NCBI RefSeq assembly: GCF_027925155.1
Contig: NZ_BSDY01000004.1
Span: 186,001-250,000, forward strand
Reading direction: 5' to 3'
Origin: Propionigenium maris DSM 9537
Lineage (GTDB): Bacteria > Fusobacteriota > Fusobacteriia > Fusobacteriales > Fusobacteriaceae
DNA length: 64,000 nucleotides
Each line of letters opens with the position of its first letter. Position 1 is the stretch's first letter. Below the pieces are notes generated by a model. That model did no database searches. It saw only the letters and a program-made list of their open reading frames with translations, and was not told the origin of the DNA. Both the position numbers and the translations under genes were made by a program. Of this stretch, positions 24,568 to 32,937 are shown in pieces.

Positions 24568-24587
24568 TTTCAAGTCTTTTTTAGTAA

Positions 24588-24758
24588 TTATCCCGCTGCG
24601 ATAGCGTCAACTGGACATGCACCTGTACATGCTCCACAGTCGATACAAGCGTCAGAGATTACATACTTTCCTTCGTCGTTAGCAGAGATAGCAGCTACTG
24701 GACAAGTCCCCTCGCAAGCTCCACATCCGATACAAGTATCTAAATCAATAATATGCAT
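24588..24758 (-). CDS. 2[4Fe-4S] ferredoxin, 56 aa
   Basis: This small cytoplasmic electron carrier begins MHIIDLDTCIGCGACEGTCP, with the two clostridial-type cluster motifs CIGCGACEGTCP and CIDCGACTGACP. The ATG at 24758 is preceded by GGAGGAAG. It is a tandem duplicate of the ferredoxin just upstream (24795-24965), with 36 bases between them, and both probably come from one promoter at 25006-25034. Confidence 0.93.
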   Translation of the reverse strand: MHIIDLDTCIGCGACEGTCPVAAISANDEGKYVISDACIDCGACTGACPVDAIAAG

Positions 24759-24794
24759 TGCACTTCCTCCAAAAATAGTTTTTTTATTTAAAAA

Positions 24795-24965
24795 TTACTG
24801 AGCTGAGATACACTCTACTGGACATACTCCTGCGCATGCTCCACAGTCTACACAAGCATCAGAGATCTCATACTTTCCATCAGCGTCAGCTGCGATTGCA
24901 GTTACTGGACAAGTTCCTTCACAAGCTCCACATGAAATACAAGTTTCTTTATCGATTACGTACAT
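24795..24965 (-). CDS. 2[4Fe-4S] ferredoxin, 56 aa
   Basis: Starts MYVIDKETCISCGACEGTCP and has a second cluster motif CVDCGACAGVCP. It is a clostridial-type low-potential electron carrier that can serve hydrogenase, CODH or other oxidoreductases. The ATG at 24965 is used because GGGAGG is eight bases upstream. The open frame extends 23 codons further but that part lies over the promoter. It is the first of a ferredoxin pair. Confidence 0.95.
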   Translation of the reverse strand: MYVIDKETCISCGACEGTCPVTAIAADADGKYEISDACVDCGACAGVCPVECISAQ

Positions 24966-25005
24966 TATACATTCCTCCCTGAGTTTTTTATAGTTTTCAT
25001 TAATA

Positions 25006-25034
25006 ACTATACAATCTACCTCAACCAATGTCAA
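25006..25034 (-). promoter_or_regulatory. Promoter of the ferredoxin pair
   Basis: TTGACA (25029-25034) and TATAGT (25006-25011) on the minus strand with a 17-base spacer, about 40 bases before the ATG at 24965. Confidence 0.75.
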
Positions 25035-25303
25035 GAGGAAAACAGAAAGAAATGTCTCTTTTGAGAACGTTAAACTTTGACACTCAAAGTTTATGCCACC
25101 TTATTATGTTATTTTTTTAACTTAAATTTTATATAAATATTTACAAGCGTTAATTCCAGCTTAATTTTACTAGTTTATCTCCCCTCTGTCTGAACCCCCT
25201 TCCAGCTTTCCCTGTTTTTTTTTCACAAAAAGCTTTGAGAGATAAAACTTTTTAGACATCCAGAGATCTTACTCCCCTTAAACTTTTTTCGTCAAAAAAA
25301 ATA
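25035..25303. other. Intergenic stretch without recognisable gene
   Basis: AT-rich spacer between the ferredoxin promoter and the terminator of the DUF2023 gene. Nothing else is seen. Confidence 0.55.
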
Positions 25304-25338
25304 AAAACAGCCTCATCTTTAAAAGATTAAGCTGTTTT
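25304..25338 (-). terminator. Intrinsic terminator overlapping the end of the DUF2023 gene
   Basis: AAAACAGC/GCTGTTTT inverted repeat followed by T-rich sequence on the minus strand. It includes the last codons of the gene. Confidence 0.7.
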
Positions 25339-25659
25339 AGAGAAACTATTCTTTAGGTTTAGGTACCTTTCACACTGCCTTCTTCTGTCGTATCCCAGCA
25401 TTATTCCCAGCATGAAGTCCTCCTCTGGGGTGTAGTCCACCAGGTTCCTCTTTCCGATTCTTTCAATTACCTCTACACACTCTGGACTTCCGAAGAACAC
25501 ATTGATCCTTCCCCTTCCGATCTCATAGATCTTATATGCTATCCCCCTGTTATTTAACTTACCTATAATCAGATGCATATTTTCATCCGATGTAGTGTGC
25601 AGCACCAGGTTTCTGATCCCCTTCTCATACTCATATATGTGGTGTACAAATACTTCCAT
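25327..25659 (-). CDS. DUF2023 family protein
   Basis: The 110-residue protein starts MEVFVHHIYEYEKGIRNLVLHTT and includes AYKIYEIGRGRINVFFGSPECVEVI and DFMLGIMLGYDRRRQCERYL, matching the DUF2023 family as I recall it. Members are typically encoded beside flavodoxins, as here (flavodoxin at 26055-26543). It is a small soluble protein with no known activity and may be a flavodoxin partner. It is the last gene of the iron-related run. Confidence 0.8.
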   Translation of the reverse strand: MEVFVHHIYEYEKGIRNLVLHTTSDENMHLIIGKLNNRGIAYKIYEIGRGRINVFFGSPECVEVIERIGKRNLVDYTPEEDFMLGIMLGYDRRRQCERYLNLKNSFSKTA

Positions 25660-25670
25660 TTCCTTACCTC

Positions 25671-25943
25671 CTATATCTGGTGGATGCTCTCCTTCAGCTT
25701 ATTGATGCTGCTAGAGTGCAACCGTATCAGCTTTATATTGTTCTTCTTACAGACCTTGCTGCACGATGAAGACAGCTTGTGGCTAACTGTGTTGGTAAAT
25801 AGTATACAGGCCTCACAATTCTTTATCTTCTTCTCAAAGTTTGGACAATTTTGATTAAAGATCTTGCACTTAAGATCATTGGCCTTCATTATCTCCTTAT
25901 ACTCCCTCTCAATTCCCTTTACTCCGCCTATTATTGCAATCAT
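25671..25943 (-). CDS. DUF2325 family protein
   Basis: The 90-residue product has a Rossmann-like start MIAIIGGVKGIEREYKEI and a cysteine-bearing centre (KIFNQNCPNF, NCEACILFTNTVSH, SCSKVCKKNNI), characteristic of DUF2325 proteins. The cysteines could bind a metal or be redox active. It is 11 bases from the DUF2023 gene, and both lie downstream of flavodoxin. Confidence 0.8.
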   Translation of the reverse strand: MIAIIGGVKGIEREYKEIMKANDLKCKIFNQNCPNFEKKIKNCEACILFTNTVSHKLSSSCSKVCKKNNIKLIRLHSSSINKLKESIHQI

Positions 25944-26054
25944 GATGCTCCCCCTCTTTTTCAGTCAGTATTTCCTTTTTTTAGCCACAGGCTACACCTG
26001 GATCTCTCCTGTAGCCTGTGACGCTGTTTTAATCACTTATTGCCCTTGCTGTTT

Positions 26055-26543
26055 TTAGAACTCCTTTTTAAGGGTATCTATCCAGGCTTCTACCCTCTCC
26101 TCTGTGAGGTTATCCTGGTTGTTTACGTCGATGGCCAGCCCTATCAGCTGATCTCCCTCTAGAGCTCTGCTGTCGCTGAAGTCATACCCCTCTCTGGATG
26201 TTCTGCCGATTATCTCAGCTCCTGCCTCTGCAGCTGCCTCTGCGATGATTCCAAGGGCATCACAATATGTGTCCGAGTACCCCATCTGGTCACCAGTTCC
26301 AAATACCCCTACCTTCTTTCCTAAAAGATTTGCTCCCTTTAGCTCATCTATAGCTGTGTTCCAGTCATCCTGAAGCTCTCCCCATCCCCATGTGGAAGAT
26401 CCCAGTAGGATCAGATCATATGAGGTCATCTCCCCTAGTCCAGCCCCTGCTGTAAACAGGTCTCCTCCCACCTTCTCAGCTACTAGCTTTGCTACTCTTT
26501 CTGTGTCTCCTAACGTACTTCCGTAAAATACTGCTGTTTTCAA
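26055..26543 (-). CDS. Flavodoxin
   Basis: The TTG at 26543 gives MKTAVFYGSTLGDTERVA, the FMN phosphate loop at the usual distance from the N-terminus. A GTG at 26552 has its ribosome binding site too close. The 162-residue product is a long-chain flavodoxin with LLGSSTWGWGELQDDW and VGVFGTGDQMGYSDTYCDA contacting the flavin. It can replace ferredoxin as a one-electron carrier when iron is short. Location right after feoAB supports induction by iron limitation. Confidence 0.93.
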   Translation of the reverse strand: MKTAVFYGSTLGDTERVAKLVAEKVGGDLFTAGAGLGEMTSYDLILLGSSTWGWGELQDDWNTAIDELKGANLLGKKVGVFGTGDQMGYSDTYCDALGIIAEAAAEAGAEIIGRTSREGYDFSDSRALEGDQLIGLAIDVNNQDNLTEERVEAWIDTLKKEF

Positions 26544-26608
26544 ATCCTCCACTCTCCTTTTGTTTATTTTTTCTTATATTTTGTAAATCAAAATATATTT
26601 TTAAAGGA

Positions 26609-26629
26609 ATATGCAGCCAGGCTGCATAT
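26609..26629. repeat. Compact inverted repeat
   Basis: ATATGCAGCC and GGCTGCATAT are separated by a single base. On the minus strand it is followed by a T-rich run after several bases, so it may act as a weak terminator for the feo genes. Confidence 0.5.
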
Positions 26630-26640
26630 CCAGTTGTTAA

Positions 26641-26799
26641 TTATTTTTTCTTATTCTTGCTTGGGCAGCTCTTCTTTATGGAGCAGTCATCGCTTTTAGA
26701 GCAGCTGCATCCTCCCTCTCCCTTAAGACTTTTAATGAGGCTTCTTATGGAGAAGAAAACTATTACTCCCACTACTGCCAATACTATTATCGTCTTCAT
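26641..26799 (-). CDS. FeoB-associated Cys-rich membrane protein, 52 aa
   Basis: The ATG at 26799 follows a GGAGG site and opens MKTIIVLAVVGVIVFFSIRSL, one membrane helix, then a tail with four cysteines (GGCSCSKSDDCSIKKSCPS). This matches the small FeoB-associated cysteine-rich proteins commonly found after feoB. They are thought to handle iron on the cytoplasmic side. It is 23 bases past the feoB stop. Confidence 0.85.
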   Translation of the reverse strand: MKTIIVLAVVGVIVFFSIRSLIKSLKGEGGCSCSKSDDCSIKKSCPSKNKKK

Positions 26800-26822
26800 T
26801 GTCTTAAGCCTCCTCTAGACTA

Positions 26823-29024
26823 TTAAATAATTAGTCTTCCAATCTGATATATTAATGTTGAAGCCACATAAGGTACCACTAGAAGTATCCCTATTACCTT
26901 CCACATAAATGTTGTTCCAAACTCCTGCTTGATTGCAGCAAGGGTTACTACACAAGGCACCACTAACAGGATGAATGCCATGAATGAGTATGCCTTCAGC
27001 GGCCCCTCTGGGTCATTCTCCCACATTCTAGCTGTGGCTGCTACAACTCCAGCTCCCTCTTCCTCTACTTCCTCAGCACTTGGAGTAGTAAATAGCCCGG
27101 CTATGTCTGCTCCTACTATTGCCACTACTGAGTCCTTAAGAGCTACTGCTAAGCCCTGAACCTGGTCCATTGTATCCTCTGCAAATGTTGTTACCTCTTC
27201 CTCTTCCTCGGCTTCTACTCCTTCTCCCAACGGAAGAACCTGAGCCATGTATCCTACAACTACTTCCTTAGCTGCAATACTTGGCGGGATAGCTGATACT
27301 GCTTCCCATCTGTCTCCAAATCCTGTAGGAGCCATGATAGGTGCCATTACCTTACCGAATCCAGCCATAAACGATTTGTCTGCTTCACCGTTATTTGGGA
27401 AGTATACAAGAGCCCATAGAAGGATAAGGATTCCCATGATTACTGTAGTTGCTTTCTTCAGGTATGATCCTGTTCTTGTGATAGTAGATGACCATATCAT
27501 CTTAAAGCTTGGTACTCTGTATGGAGGCAGCTCTATAAGAAGAGCTCTGTCCTCAGCTTTAAACTCTGGATGGTTCTTAAGTGCCATTCCAGTAAGGATC
27601 GCTACTACTATTCCAAGAAGGTATAAACTCATTACTACAGCTCCACCTCTAGGACCGAAGAATGCTGCTGCAAACAGTCCGTATACTGGAAGTCTGGCTC
27701 CGCAGGACATAAATGGTGCCATTACTGCTGTAAGCTTTCTCGACTGATGATCCTCAAGGGTTCTTGTGGCATAGATTGCCGGTACAGTACACCCGAATCC
27801 AAGTACCATAGGTACGAAAGCCTTACCGTTAAGACCAAGTCTTCTCATGATCTTATCCATAAGGAAGGCTACTCTGGACATATATCCGCTCTCCTCTAGA
27901 ATTGCTAGGAAGAAGTACAGGAATAACATAAGAGGTACGAATACAACTACTCCTCCTACTCCTCCTATAATACCGTCCATTACAAGGGAGTAAAGCCAGT
28001 CTGGAGTCCCCTCCACAGCCATTCCCACATACTTACCGATGTAGTCTCCTATAAATCCGTCTACCCAGTCCTGAAGAGGGGCAGCTCCGTTAAATACTGT
28101 TCCCATAAGCAGTGCTATAACCACAAAGAACAGCGGCAGTCCAAGATACTTGTTCAGAAGAACCTTGTCCACCTTATCTGTAAAGTCAAGCCTTGATTTC
28201 ATAGAGGTAGTAAATGTAGTGGCAAGGATACCCTTTACCGCTCCATATCTTCCCTCAGCAAGAATAGTTTCTGCATCCTCATCAAACTTGTTCTCTATCT
28301 TTTCTACATTTTTCTTAGCAAACTCAGCCATATCTATAGAGTGGTCTCTAGCTAATACCTCTCCAAAGTATGAATCCTGCTCCAGGAGCTTTATAATGAT
28401 AAAGTCCATGGAGTACTTAGATCTTACAGCATCAAATCTACCGTCTCCCTCAACCATTCCCTTGATCTCAGCCAGCTCCTTCTCGATAAAGCTGTCAAAC
28501 CTCAGCTCATACTTCAGGTGCTTCTGACCCTGGTGCTTCTCAGCTGTTTTAAGGGCTTTGTCCAGCAGCTCCTTGATCCCCTTGTTCTTAAGGGCACTTG
28601 TTGCCACCACTGTCATCCCCAGGTGAGATTCCAGCTTCTTCATATCTAGCTTATATCCAAGGTTCTCGAACTCATCTATAAAGTTTAGAGCCATTATCAT
28701 AGGCTTTCCAAGTTCCTTTAACAGCATCGTCAGGTATAGGTTTCTCTCAAGGTTAGTGGAGTCCACCACGTTTATAACTACATCTGGATCCTCATTTAGG
28801 ATATAGTCTCTTGTTACCTTCTCCTCTATTGTATAGGGACTCAGGCTGTATACACCTGGAAGGTCTACAAGCTTAATCTGCTGCCCATTGTGCTCAAACT
28901 CTGCTTCCTTCTTTTCTACAGTTACTCCAGGCCAGTTACCTACCTTTAGCTTGGCTCCTGCAATTTCATTGATAAGTGCTGATTTTCCTACATTGGGATT
29001 TCCAGCAAAAGCAATCTTAATCAT
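26823..29024 (-). CDS. feoB: Ferrous iron transporter FeoB
   Basis: The 733-residue inner-membrane protein has an N-terminal G domain with GNPNVGKS at 8-15, the G3 motif DLPGVYS, and G4 ALNFIDEF in place of the usual NxxD. A helical spacer follows, then two Gate domains with the cysteine-containing VLGFGCTVPAIYATRTLE and FMSCGARLPVY. It imports Fe2+ in a GTP-dependent manner. An acidic stretch (EGVEAEEEEEVTT) lies in a late loop. It follows feoA by 17 bases. Confidence 0.97.
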   Translation of the reverse strand: MIKIAFAGNPNVGKSALINEIAGAKLKVGNWPGVTVEKKEAEFEHNGQQIKLVDLPGVYSLSPYTIEEKVTRDYILNEDPDVVINVVDSTNLERNLYLTMLLKELGKPMIMALNFIDEFENLGYKLDMKKLESHLGMTVVATSALKNKGIKELLDKALKTAEKHQGQKHLKYELRFDSFIEKELAEIKGMVEGDGRFDAVRSKYSMDFIIIKLLEQDSYFGEVLARDHSIDMAEFAKKNVEKIENKFDEDAETILAEGRYGAVKGILATTFTTSMKSRLDFTDKVDKVLLNKYLGLPLFFVVIALLMGTVFNGAAPLQDWVDGFIGDYIGKYVGMAVEGTPDWLYSLVMDGIIGGVGGVVVFVPLMLFLYFFLAILEESGYMSRVAFLMDKIMRRLGLNGKAFVPMVLGFGCTVPAIYATRTLEDHQSRKLTAVMAPFMSCGARLPVYGLFAAAFFGPRGGAVVMSLYLLGIVVAILTGMALKNHPEFKAEDRALLIELPPYRVPSFKMIWSSTITRTGSYLKKATTVIMGILILLWALVYFPNNGEADKSFMAGFGKVMAPIMAPTGFGDRWEAVSAIPPSIAAKEVVVGYMAQVLPLGEGVEAEEEEEVTTFAEDTMDQVQGLAVALKDSVVAIVGADIAGLFTTPSAEEVEEEGAGVVAATARMWENDPEGPLKAYSFMAFILLVVPCVVTLAAIKQEFGTTFMWKVIGILLVVPYVASTLIYQIGRLII

Positions 29025-29041
29025 CTCTCTTGTATCCCCCT

Positions 29042-29263
29042 CTATTTAGAAACTTCTATATTTTGTGCGTCTTCTTTTCTTATGGCTATTCCAGTCCCCT
29101 TGATGATGTACTCCTGGGGGTCTCCTAGGGGGGCATTTCTTTCAAGTTTGATTACCTCTCCCGATGTGATTCCCATATCCACCAGTCTCTTCTTCAGCTC
29201 TCCGATTCTTCCAATCTTTACAATCTTAGCTGATTCGCCTCTCTTTAATTCTGTAAGCTTCAT
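29042..29263 (-). CDS. feoA: FeoA protein
   Basis: The 73-residue SH3-like protein starts MKLTELKRGESAKIVKI and includes RLVDMGITSGEVIKLERNAPLGDPQEYIIKGTGIAIRKEDA, all typical of FeoA. It binds or regulates FeoB at the cytoplasmic face. It lies between the divergent FeoA-like gene and feoB. Confidence 0.95.
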   Translation of the reverse strand: MKLTELKRGESAKIVKIGRIGELKKRLVDMGITSGEVIKLERNAPLGDPQEYIIKGTGIAIRKEDAQNIEVSK

Positions 29264-29357
29264 TCTTTATCCCCCTAAAATCATTTCTATAAATTATTTT
29301 GATATTCAAAGTATTTTTTTGAAATAATTCAGCCTCTAAAGGCTGATATTTATCAGT

Positions 29358-29582
29358 TTAAGCTTCCTCTACCATTATCTTGTTGGCAAGGGAAAAGTTC
29401 AATACATATTTACATTCATTTACCTTTACTACTAAGTTACAGTCCTGGTCGGTCAATACGCAGAGCTTCTTTCCAACACAGAAACCCCTCTCTAGAAGCT
29501 TGGATTTAGTTCTCTCGCTTCCAACTAGGTTTCTTATTACGAAGTCTTTATTTTTTTCTGCAAATGTCATAGCTCTTACCAT
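29358..29582 (-). CDS. Second FeoA-domain protein, divergent
   Basis: The ATG at 29582 is preferred for its GGAAGG site. A GTG at 29591 is possible. The 74-residue product keeps the FeoA outline (SKLLERGFCVGKKLCVLTDQDCNLVVKVNECKYVLNFSLANKIMV) but has lost the GDP-like turn and carries three cysteines. Many anaerobes encode two FeoA proteins before FeoB. It is first in the operon, behind a consensus promoter. Confidence 0.8.
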   Translation of the reverse strand: MVRAMTFAEKNKDFVIRNLVGSERTKSKLLERGFCVGKKLCVLTDQDCNLVVKVNECKYVLNFSLANKIMVEEA

Positions 29583-29642
29583 AGTGTTCACCTTCCATTT
29601 AAAAATGTCAATATAAGACTTATCATCATAACTTCATCAACA

Positions 29643-29671
29643 ATTATATCTCCTCAGTAAAAAAATGTCAA
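29643..29671 (-). promoter_or_regulatory. Consensus promoter of the feo operon
   Basis: Perfect TTGACA (29666-29671) and perfect TATAAT (29643-29648) with a 17-base spacer on the minus strand. A 12-bp palindrome TACACTAGTGTA at 29681-29692, just upstream of the -35 box, may be a regulator site. It is not an obvious Fur box. Confidence 0.75.
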
Positions 29672-29817
29672 GCTAAAAAAATACACTAGTGTAATTGTTT
29701 GAATATAAAACTATATCATAATTTTAATTTCATTCCCCTGAAATCCATATGGTTTTTTTCTCTGAATTATTATATACTACCTAAAACAACTTTTCATTTA
29801 AGTAAAAGGGGGAAAAT

Positions 29818-31215
29818 ATGTTTAAAAGAGATACCTACATGGAAAGAAGAAGAAAACTCAGGGAAGCAGTGGGAGAGGGGCTCATCCTTATCTGCGGAAA
29901 TGATGAATCACCTATGAGCTATGCCGACAACTGCTATCCCTTTACCCAGGACTCCACATTCCTTTATTTCTATGGAATAGACAGAGCTGGTCTCTTTGGA
30001 GTTATAGATCTTGATAACAATAAGGAATATATCTTTGGTACCGATTTTACAATAGATGACACTGTATGGATGGGACCACTTTCCTTCCTAAGAGAGGAGG
30101 CTAAGAAGTGTGGCATCGAGGAAACTGGGGAGATCTCAGACCTGACTGCACTCCTTTCTGAAGCTAAGTCCCAGGGAAGAAGGATCCACTACACCTCCCA
30201 GTACAGACACCTGAATATAATCAACCTCTCCAAGTGGCTTAACCTTGGGGTAGATGAGGTCAATGAAAATATCTCTGAGGAGCTTACCTATGCAGTGGTA
30301 AACCTGAGAAATGTAAAGACCCAGGAGGAGATTGCAGAGCTGGAAAGAGCTACTAATGTTACTAGAGAGATGCACCTGGCTGCCATGAAATATGCAAAGC
30401 CTGGAATGAAGGAGCATGAGGTTGCTGCCAAGGTTGCTGAGGCTGCCAAGAAGTTCAACGCTACCCACTCCTTCTTCACCATCTGCACAAGAAACGGGCA
30501 GACCCTCCACAACCACAACCACTCCAACACCCTTCAGGAAGGAGATCTTCTTCTTCTGGACTGTGGTGCCAGACTGGATAACGGGTACTGCGGAGATATG
30601 ACCTCAACCATGCCAGTGTCCGGTAAGTTCACAGAGAAGCAGGGGGATATCTACTCCCTTCTTATGGAGATGTATGACAGTGCTGAGGCTGTATTAAAGG
30701 CCGGTATCACCTTCAAGGAGGTTCACCTAAAGGTGTGTAGAACCCTGGCTGCGGGAATGGTAGATAGAGGTCTTATGGTCGGAGATATCGATGAGATAGT
30801 AGCTTCTGGAGCTCACGCCCTCTTCATGCCCCACGGTCTGGGACATATGATCGGAATGGATGTCCATGATATGGAAAACTTTGGGGAAAAGATAGTTGGA
30901 TACAACGGTGAGGAGAAGAGCACTCAGTTTGGTCTTAAGTCCCTCAGACTTGGAAGGGAGCTGGAGGTTGGCTTTGCCTTTACAGTGGAGCCTGGTATCT
31001 ACTTCATCCCTGAGCTCATAGCCAAATGGAAGAAGGACGGTACAAATGCAGAGTTCCTGAACTTTGACAGGATCGAGGAGTACCTTGACTTTGGAGGTAT
31101 GAGACACGAGGGAGACTATATCATCACAGAGGATGGTTACAGACGTCTGGGAGATAGGATGCCAAAGTATATAGATGAGATAGAGGAAGTGAGAAGGGAA
31201 GCTTTCACTAACTAA
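29818..31215 (+). CDS. pepP: Aminopeptidase P family (Xaa-Pro aminopeptidase)
   Basis: The 465-residue enzyme has an N-terminal AMP_N domain and a C-terminal pita-bread domain. The five metal ligands are visible: Asp in LLLDCGARLDNGYCGDMT (two), His in PHGLGHMIGMDVHD, Glu in FTVEPGIYF and Glu in MRHEGDYI. It removes the first residue from peptides with proline in second place, in the cytoplasm. The ATG is preceded by AAAGGGGG. It is monocistronic and followed by two hairpin terminators. Confidence 0.93.
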   Translation: MFKRDTYMERRRKLREAVGEGLILICGNDESPMSYADNCYPFTQDSTFLYFYGIDRAGLFGVIDLDNNKEYIFGTDFTIDDTVWMGPLSFLREEAKKCGIEETGEISDLTALLSEAKSQGRRIHYTSQYRHLNIINLSKWLNLGVDEVNENISEELTYAVVNLRNVKTQEEIAELERATNVTREMHLAAMKYAKPGMKEHEVAAKVAEAAKKFNATHSFFTICTRNGQTLHNHNHSNTLQEGDLLLLDCGARLDNGYCGDMTSTMPVSGKFTEKQGDIYSLLMEMYDSAEAVLKAGITFKEVHLKVCRTLAAGMVDRGLMVGDIDEIVASGAHALFMPHGLGHMIGMDVHDMENFGEKIVGYNGEEKSTQFGLKSLRLGRELEVGFAFTVEPGIYFIPELIAKWKKDGTNAEFLNFDRIEEYLDFGGMRHEGDYIITEDGYRRLGDRMPKYIDEIEEVRREAFTN

Positions 31216-31222
31216 ATTATTT

Positions 31223-31248
31223 AAGGCAGGGTGACTTTACCCTGCCTT
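31223..31248 (+). terminator. Intrinsic terminator after pepP
   Basis: AAGGCAGGGT pairs with ACCCTGCCTT over a six-base loop. T-rich sequence follows. Confidence 0.85.
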
Positions 31249-31310
31249 CTTATTTAGAACAGCATAGATTTATAAATTGATTCCATTATAAAAATTACAT
31301 AGGGTTAAAT

Positions 31311-31335
31311 AGGGTGGAGCGTCACGCTCCCTTTT
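31311..31335 (+). terminator. Second intrinsic terminator
   Basis: GGAGCG-TCA-CGCTCC hairpin followed by CTTTTTCTG, 63 bases after the first. Confidence 0.7.
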
Positions 31336-31433
31336 TCTGTTGCATACACTACAGTTTTTTTCCCTCCTATCTACTATAATATTCCTATAGTAATTAGAAA
31401 GTATTTAGCGCTCTTTTATTTTAGGAGGTAGAT

Positions 31434-31658
31434 ATGAAGAAAAAAACTCTGAGATCAAGTTTTAATTGTGGCGTGGCTGAGGTTAAGAGATCTATGGATA
31501 CTATGGAGTATACCCCTGCACTTACTGAGCTTCTCAACCTTAAAACCTCTAGAGGAAGATCCTCTAACATAAGCAAGAGAGTTCCATCCCATAAAATGGT
31601 AGTGCCTCCCAACTTATGTTATCCCTCAAATCCTGAAGGGATACCTATGTTTATATAA
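31434..31658 (+). CDS. Unrecognised small protein, 74 aa
   Basis: I do not recognise this product. It is basic, starts MKKKTLRSSFNCGVAEVKRSMDTM, has no membrane segment, and ends PPNLCYPSNPEGIPMFI with a proline-rich tail. It is supported by an AGGAGG site six bases before the ATG and by a strong terminator starting right at the stop codon. Isolated between terminators, it is its own transcription unit. Confidence 0.6.
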   Translation: MKKKTLRSSFNCGVAEVKRSMDTMEYTPALTELLNLKTSRGRSSNISKRVPSHKMVVPPNLCYPSNPEGIPMFI

Positions 31659-31690
31659 AAAAGATCCGTCTCTCCCTAGACGGATCTTTT
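31659..31690. terminator. Bidirectional intrinsic terminator
   Basis: AAAAGATCCGTC/GACGGATCTTTT inverted repeat between converging small genes. Confidence 0.9.
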
Positions 31691-31856
31691 ATTTTTTACC
31701 TTCCCTTCTGGAAACATCCCAATTATAGTGACTTCTATCTCTGTCCTCCTTAGGTTCCCAGTCATAGACTGCCCACAACACAATGACCACTATAAATACA
31801 ATAAATACCACTATCCCCATATTGGTAAGATCATATATATCAGGTCGGTAATACAT
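31689..31856 (-). CDS. Small single-span membrane protein, 55 aa
   Basis: The ATG at 31856 is chosen because GGGGGG lies six bases upstream. The frame is open further. The product has a short N-terminus (MYYRPDIYDLTN), one membrane helix (MGIVVFIVFIVVIVLWAVY) and a charged cytoplasmic tail (DWEPKEDRDRSHYNWDVSRREGKK). Not recognised. It sits just after the terminator of the TtcA-like pair. Confidence 0.6.
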   Translation of the reverse strand: MYYRPDIYDLTNMGIVVFIVFIVVIVLWAVYDWEPKEDRDRSHYNWDVSRREGKK

Positions 31857-31882
31857 CCTTTTCCCCCCTTTTCCAATCAAAA

Positions 31883-31941
31883 AAGACCCTTGATCACCTC
31901 TATAAAAAGTACAACACTTTTCACAGATAATCAAGAGTCTT
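31883..31941 (-). terminator. Long-loop terminator after the TtcA-like genes
   Basis: AAGACCCTTGAT and ATCAAGAGTCTT pair (with one mismatch) around a 35-base loop, and a T-run follows on the minus strand. Confidence 0.65.
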
Positions 31942-31989
31942 CACTTATTTTTTGTTATAATGGTACCATCATTATGGACTTTGTCTATC

Positions 31990-32937
31990 TTAAACCAGCA
32001 GATCCTTTATTCCGTTTAGGATAACACTTCTGATCTCACTATTGTCCTCAGACAGGTCCTTGATAAGGTTCTTCATCTTCAGCCTTCTGGAGTTCTCATT
32101 GGTCTCATATGGGCACTCAGAGACAAGAATTGGTATATTCAGCCTCTTCACATACCTGATGATGTCCTTCTCCTCCACAAGAGCCAGAGGTCTTATCACC
32201 TTCACTCCATACTCCTCAGATTCATAGGCAGGCTTCATAGCCAGCATATTCCCCTGATAGAAGATATTCATAAGGAAGGTCTCTATGATGTCATCCTTAT
32301 GATGACCCAGAGCCAGCTTATTTATATTCTGCTCCTTCATTATCCTGTAGAGCATCCCCCTTCTTATCCTTCCGCAGAGGAAACAAGGGTTCTTAGGTTT
32401 CTTCTCCTCAAAGAGGAACTTAGCCAGATCCGTTTCAAACACCTGAAGTTCAAGGCCCAGCTTCCTGCAGTAATCCTCTACCATCCCGTACTTTGCGCTG
32501 TCCACACTTGGATGGATGTGCATCGGCAGGATCTCAAAATCAAAGTTTACTATCTTCTTTATCCTCACTAGGGCATTGAGGAGGGTCATGCTGTCCTTTC
32601 CTCCAGACACTCCAACTGCTATTCTGTCCCCAGGCTCCACCATATTATACTTGTGCATGGCCTTACCAATGGGGTTCCACATTACCTTGTTAAACCCCTT
32701 ATCCTCTATATAGGACAGGACCTCCCTGTCCCCCAGTTCAGCCAGCTCTATCTTAAGTCCCGTATACTTCTCGATGGTCTTTGTGGTCTTCAGCCTTCTG
32801 CTCTCATTGAACTCTATGTTGAACTCTATCTTCTCCCTGGAGTTAACTACCTTGAGGGTCTCTCCCTCTACGGTAAACCTGTAGTTCTCGTGCTTTAACC
32901 CGTGAAGATCAGCTATATTACTTATTCTCATTGCCAT
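31990..32937 (-). CDS. TtcA-like PP-loop tRNA thiolation protein (copy 2)
   Basis: The 315-residue protein has an N-terminal extension (about 1-95), then a PP-loop ATPase domain with SGGKDS, PCFLCGRIRRG and GHHKDDIIETF, and a later Cys in SECPYE. This is the pattern of TtcA, which thiolates cytidine 32 in tRNA using a cluster held by the Cys pair plus a third Cys. The start overlaps the end of the copy upstream by 20 bases. Which of the two is the true TtcA is not clear, and the other may thiolate another base. Confidence 0.82.
   Translation of the reverse strand: MAMRISNIADLHGLKHENYRFTVEGETLKVVNSREKIEFNIEFNESRRLKTTKTIEKYTGLKIELAELGDREVLSYIEDKGFNKVMWNPIGKAMHKYNMVEPGDRIAVGVSGGKDSMTLLNALVRIKKIVNFDFEILPMHIHPSVDSAKYGMVEDYCRKLGLELQVFETDLAKFLFEEKKPKNPCFLCGRIRRGMLYRIMKEQNINKLALGHHKDDIIETFLMNIFYQGNMLAMKPAYESEEYGVKVIRPLALVEEKDIIRYVKRLNIPILVSECPYETNENSRRLKMKNLIKDLSEDNSEIRSVILNGIKDLLV

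Larger units (their letters stand above)
23413..24587. other. Long non-coding stretch with hairpins and dispersed repeats
   Basis: No gene was found in this 1.17-kb stretch. It holds two near-identical terminator-like hairpins, two perfect palindromes, one type A repeat with an insertion, and one type B repeat (all listed separately). Confidence 0.7.

Noticed and set aside
29601-29720. Fur box upstream of the feo genes
   Set aside because: No good match to the GATAATGATAATCATTATC-like consensus was visible. Only a 12-bp palindrome was reported.
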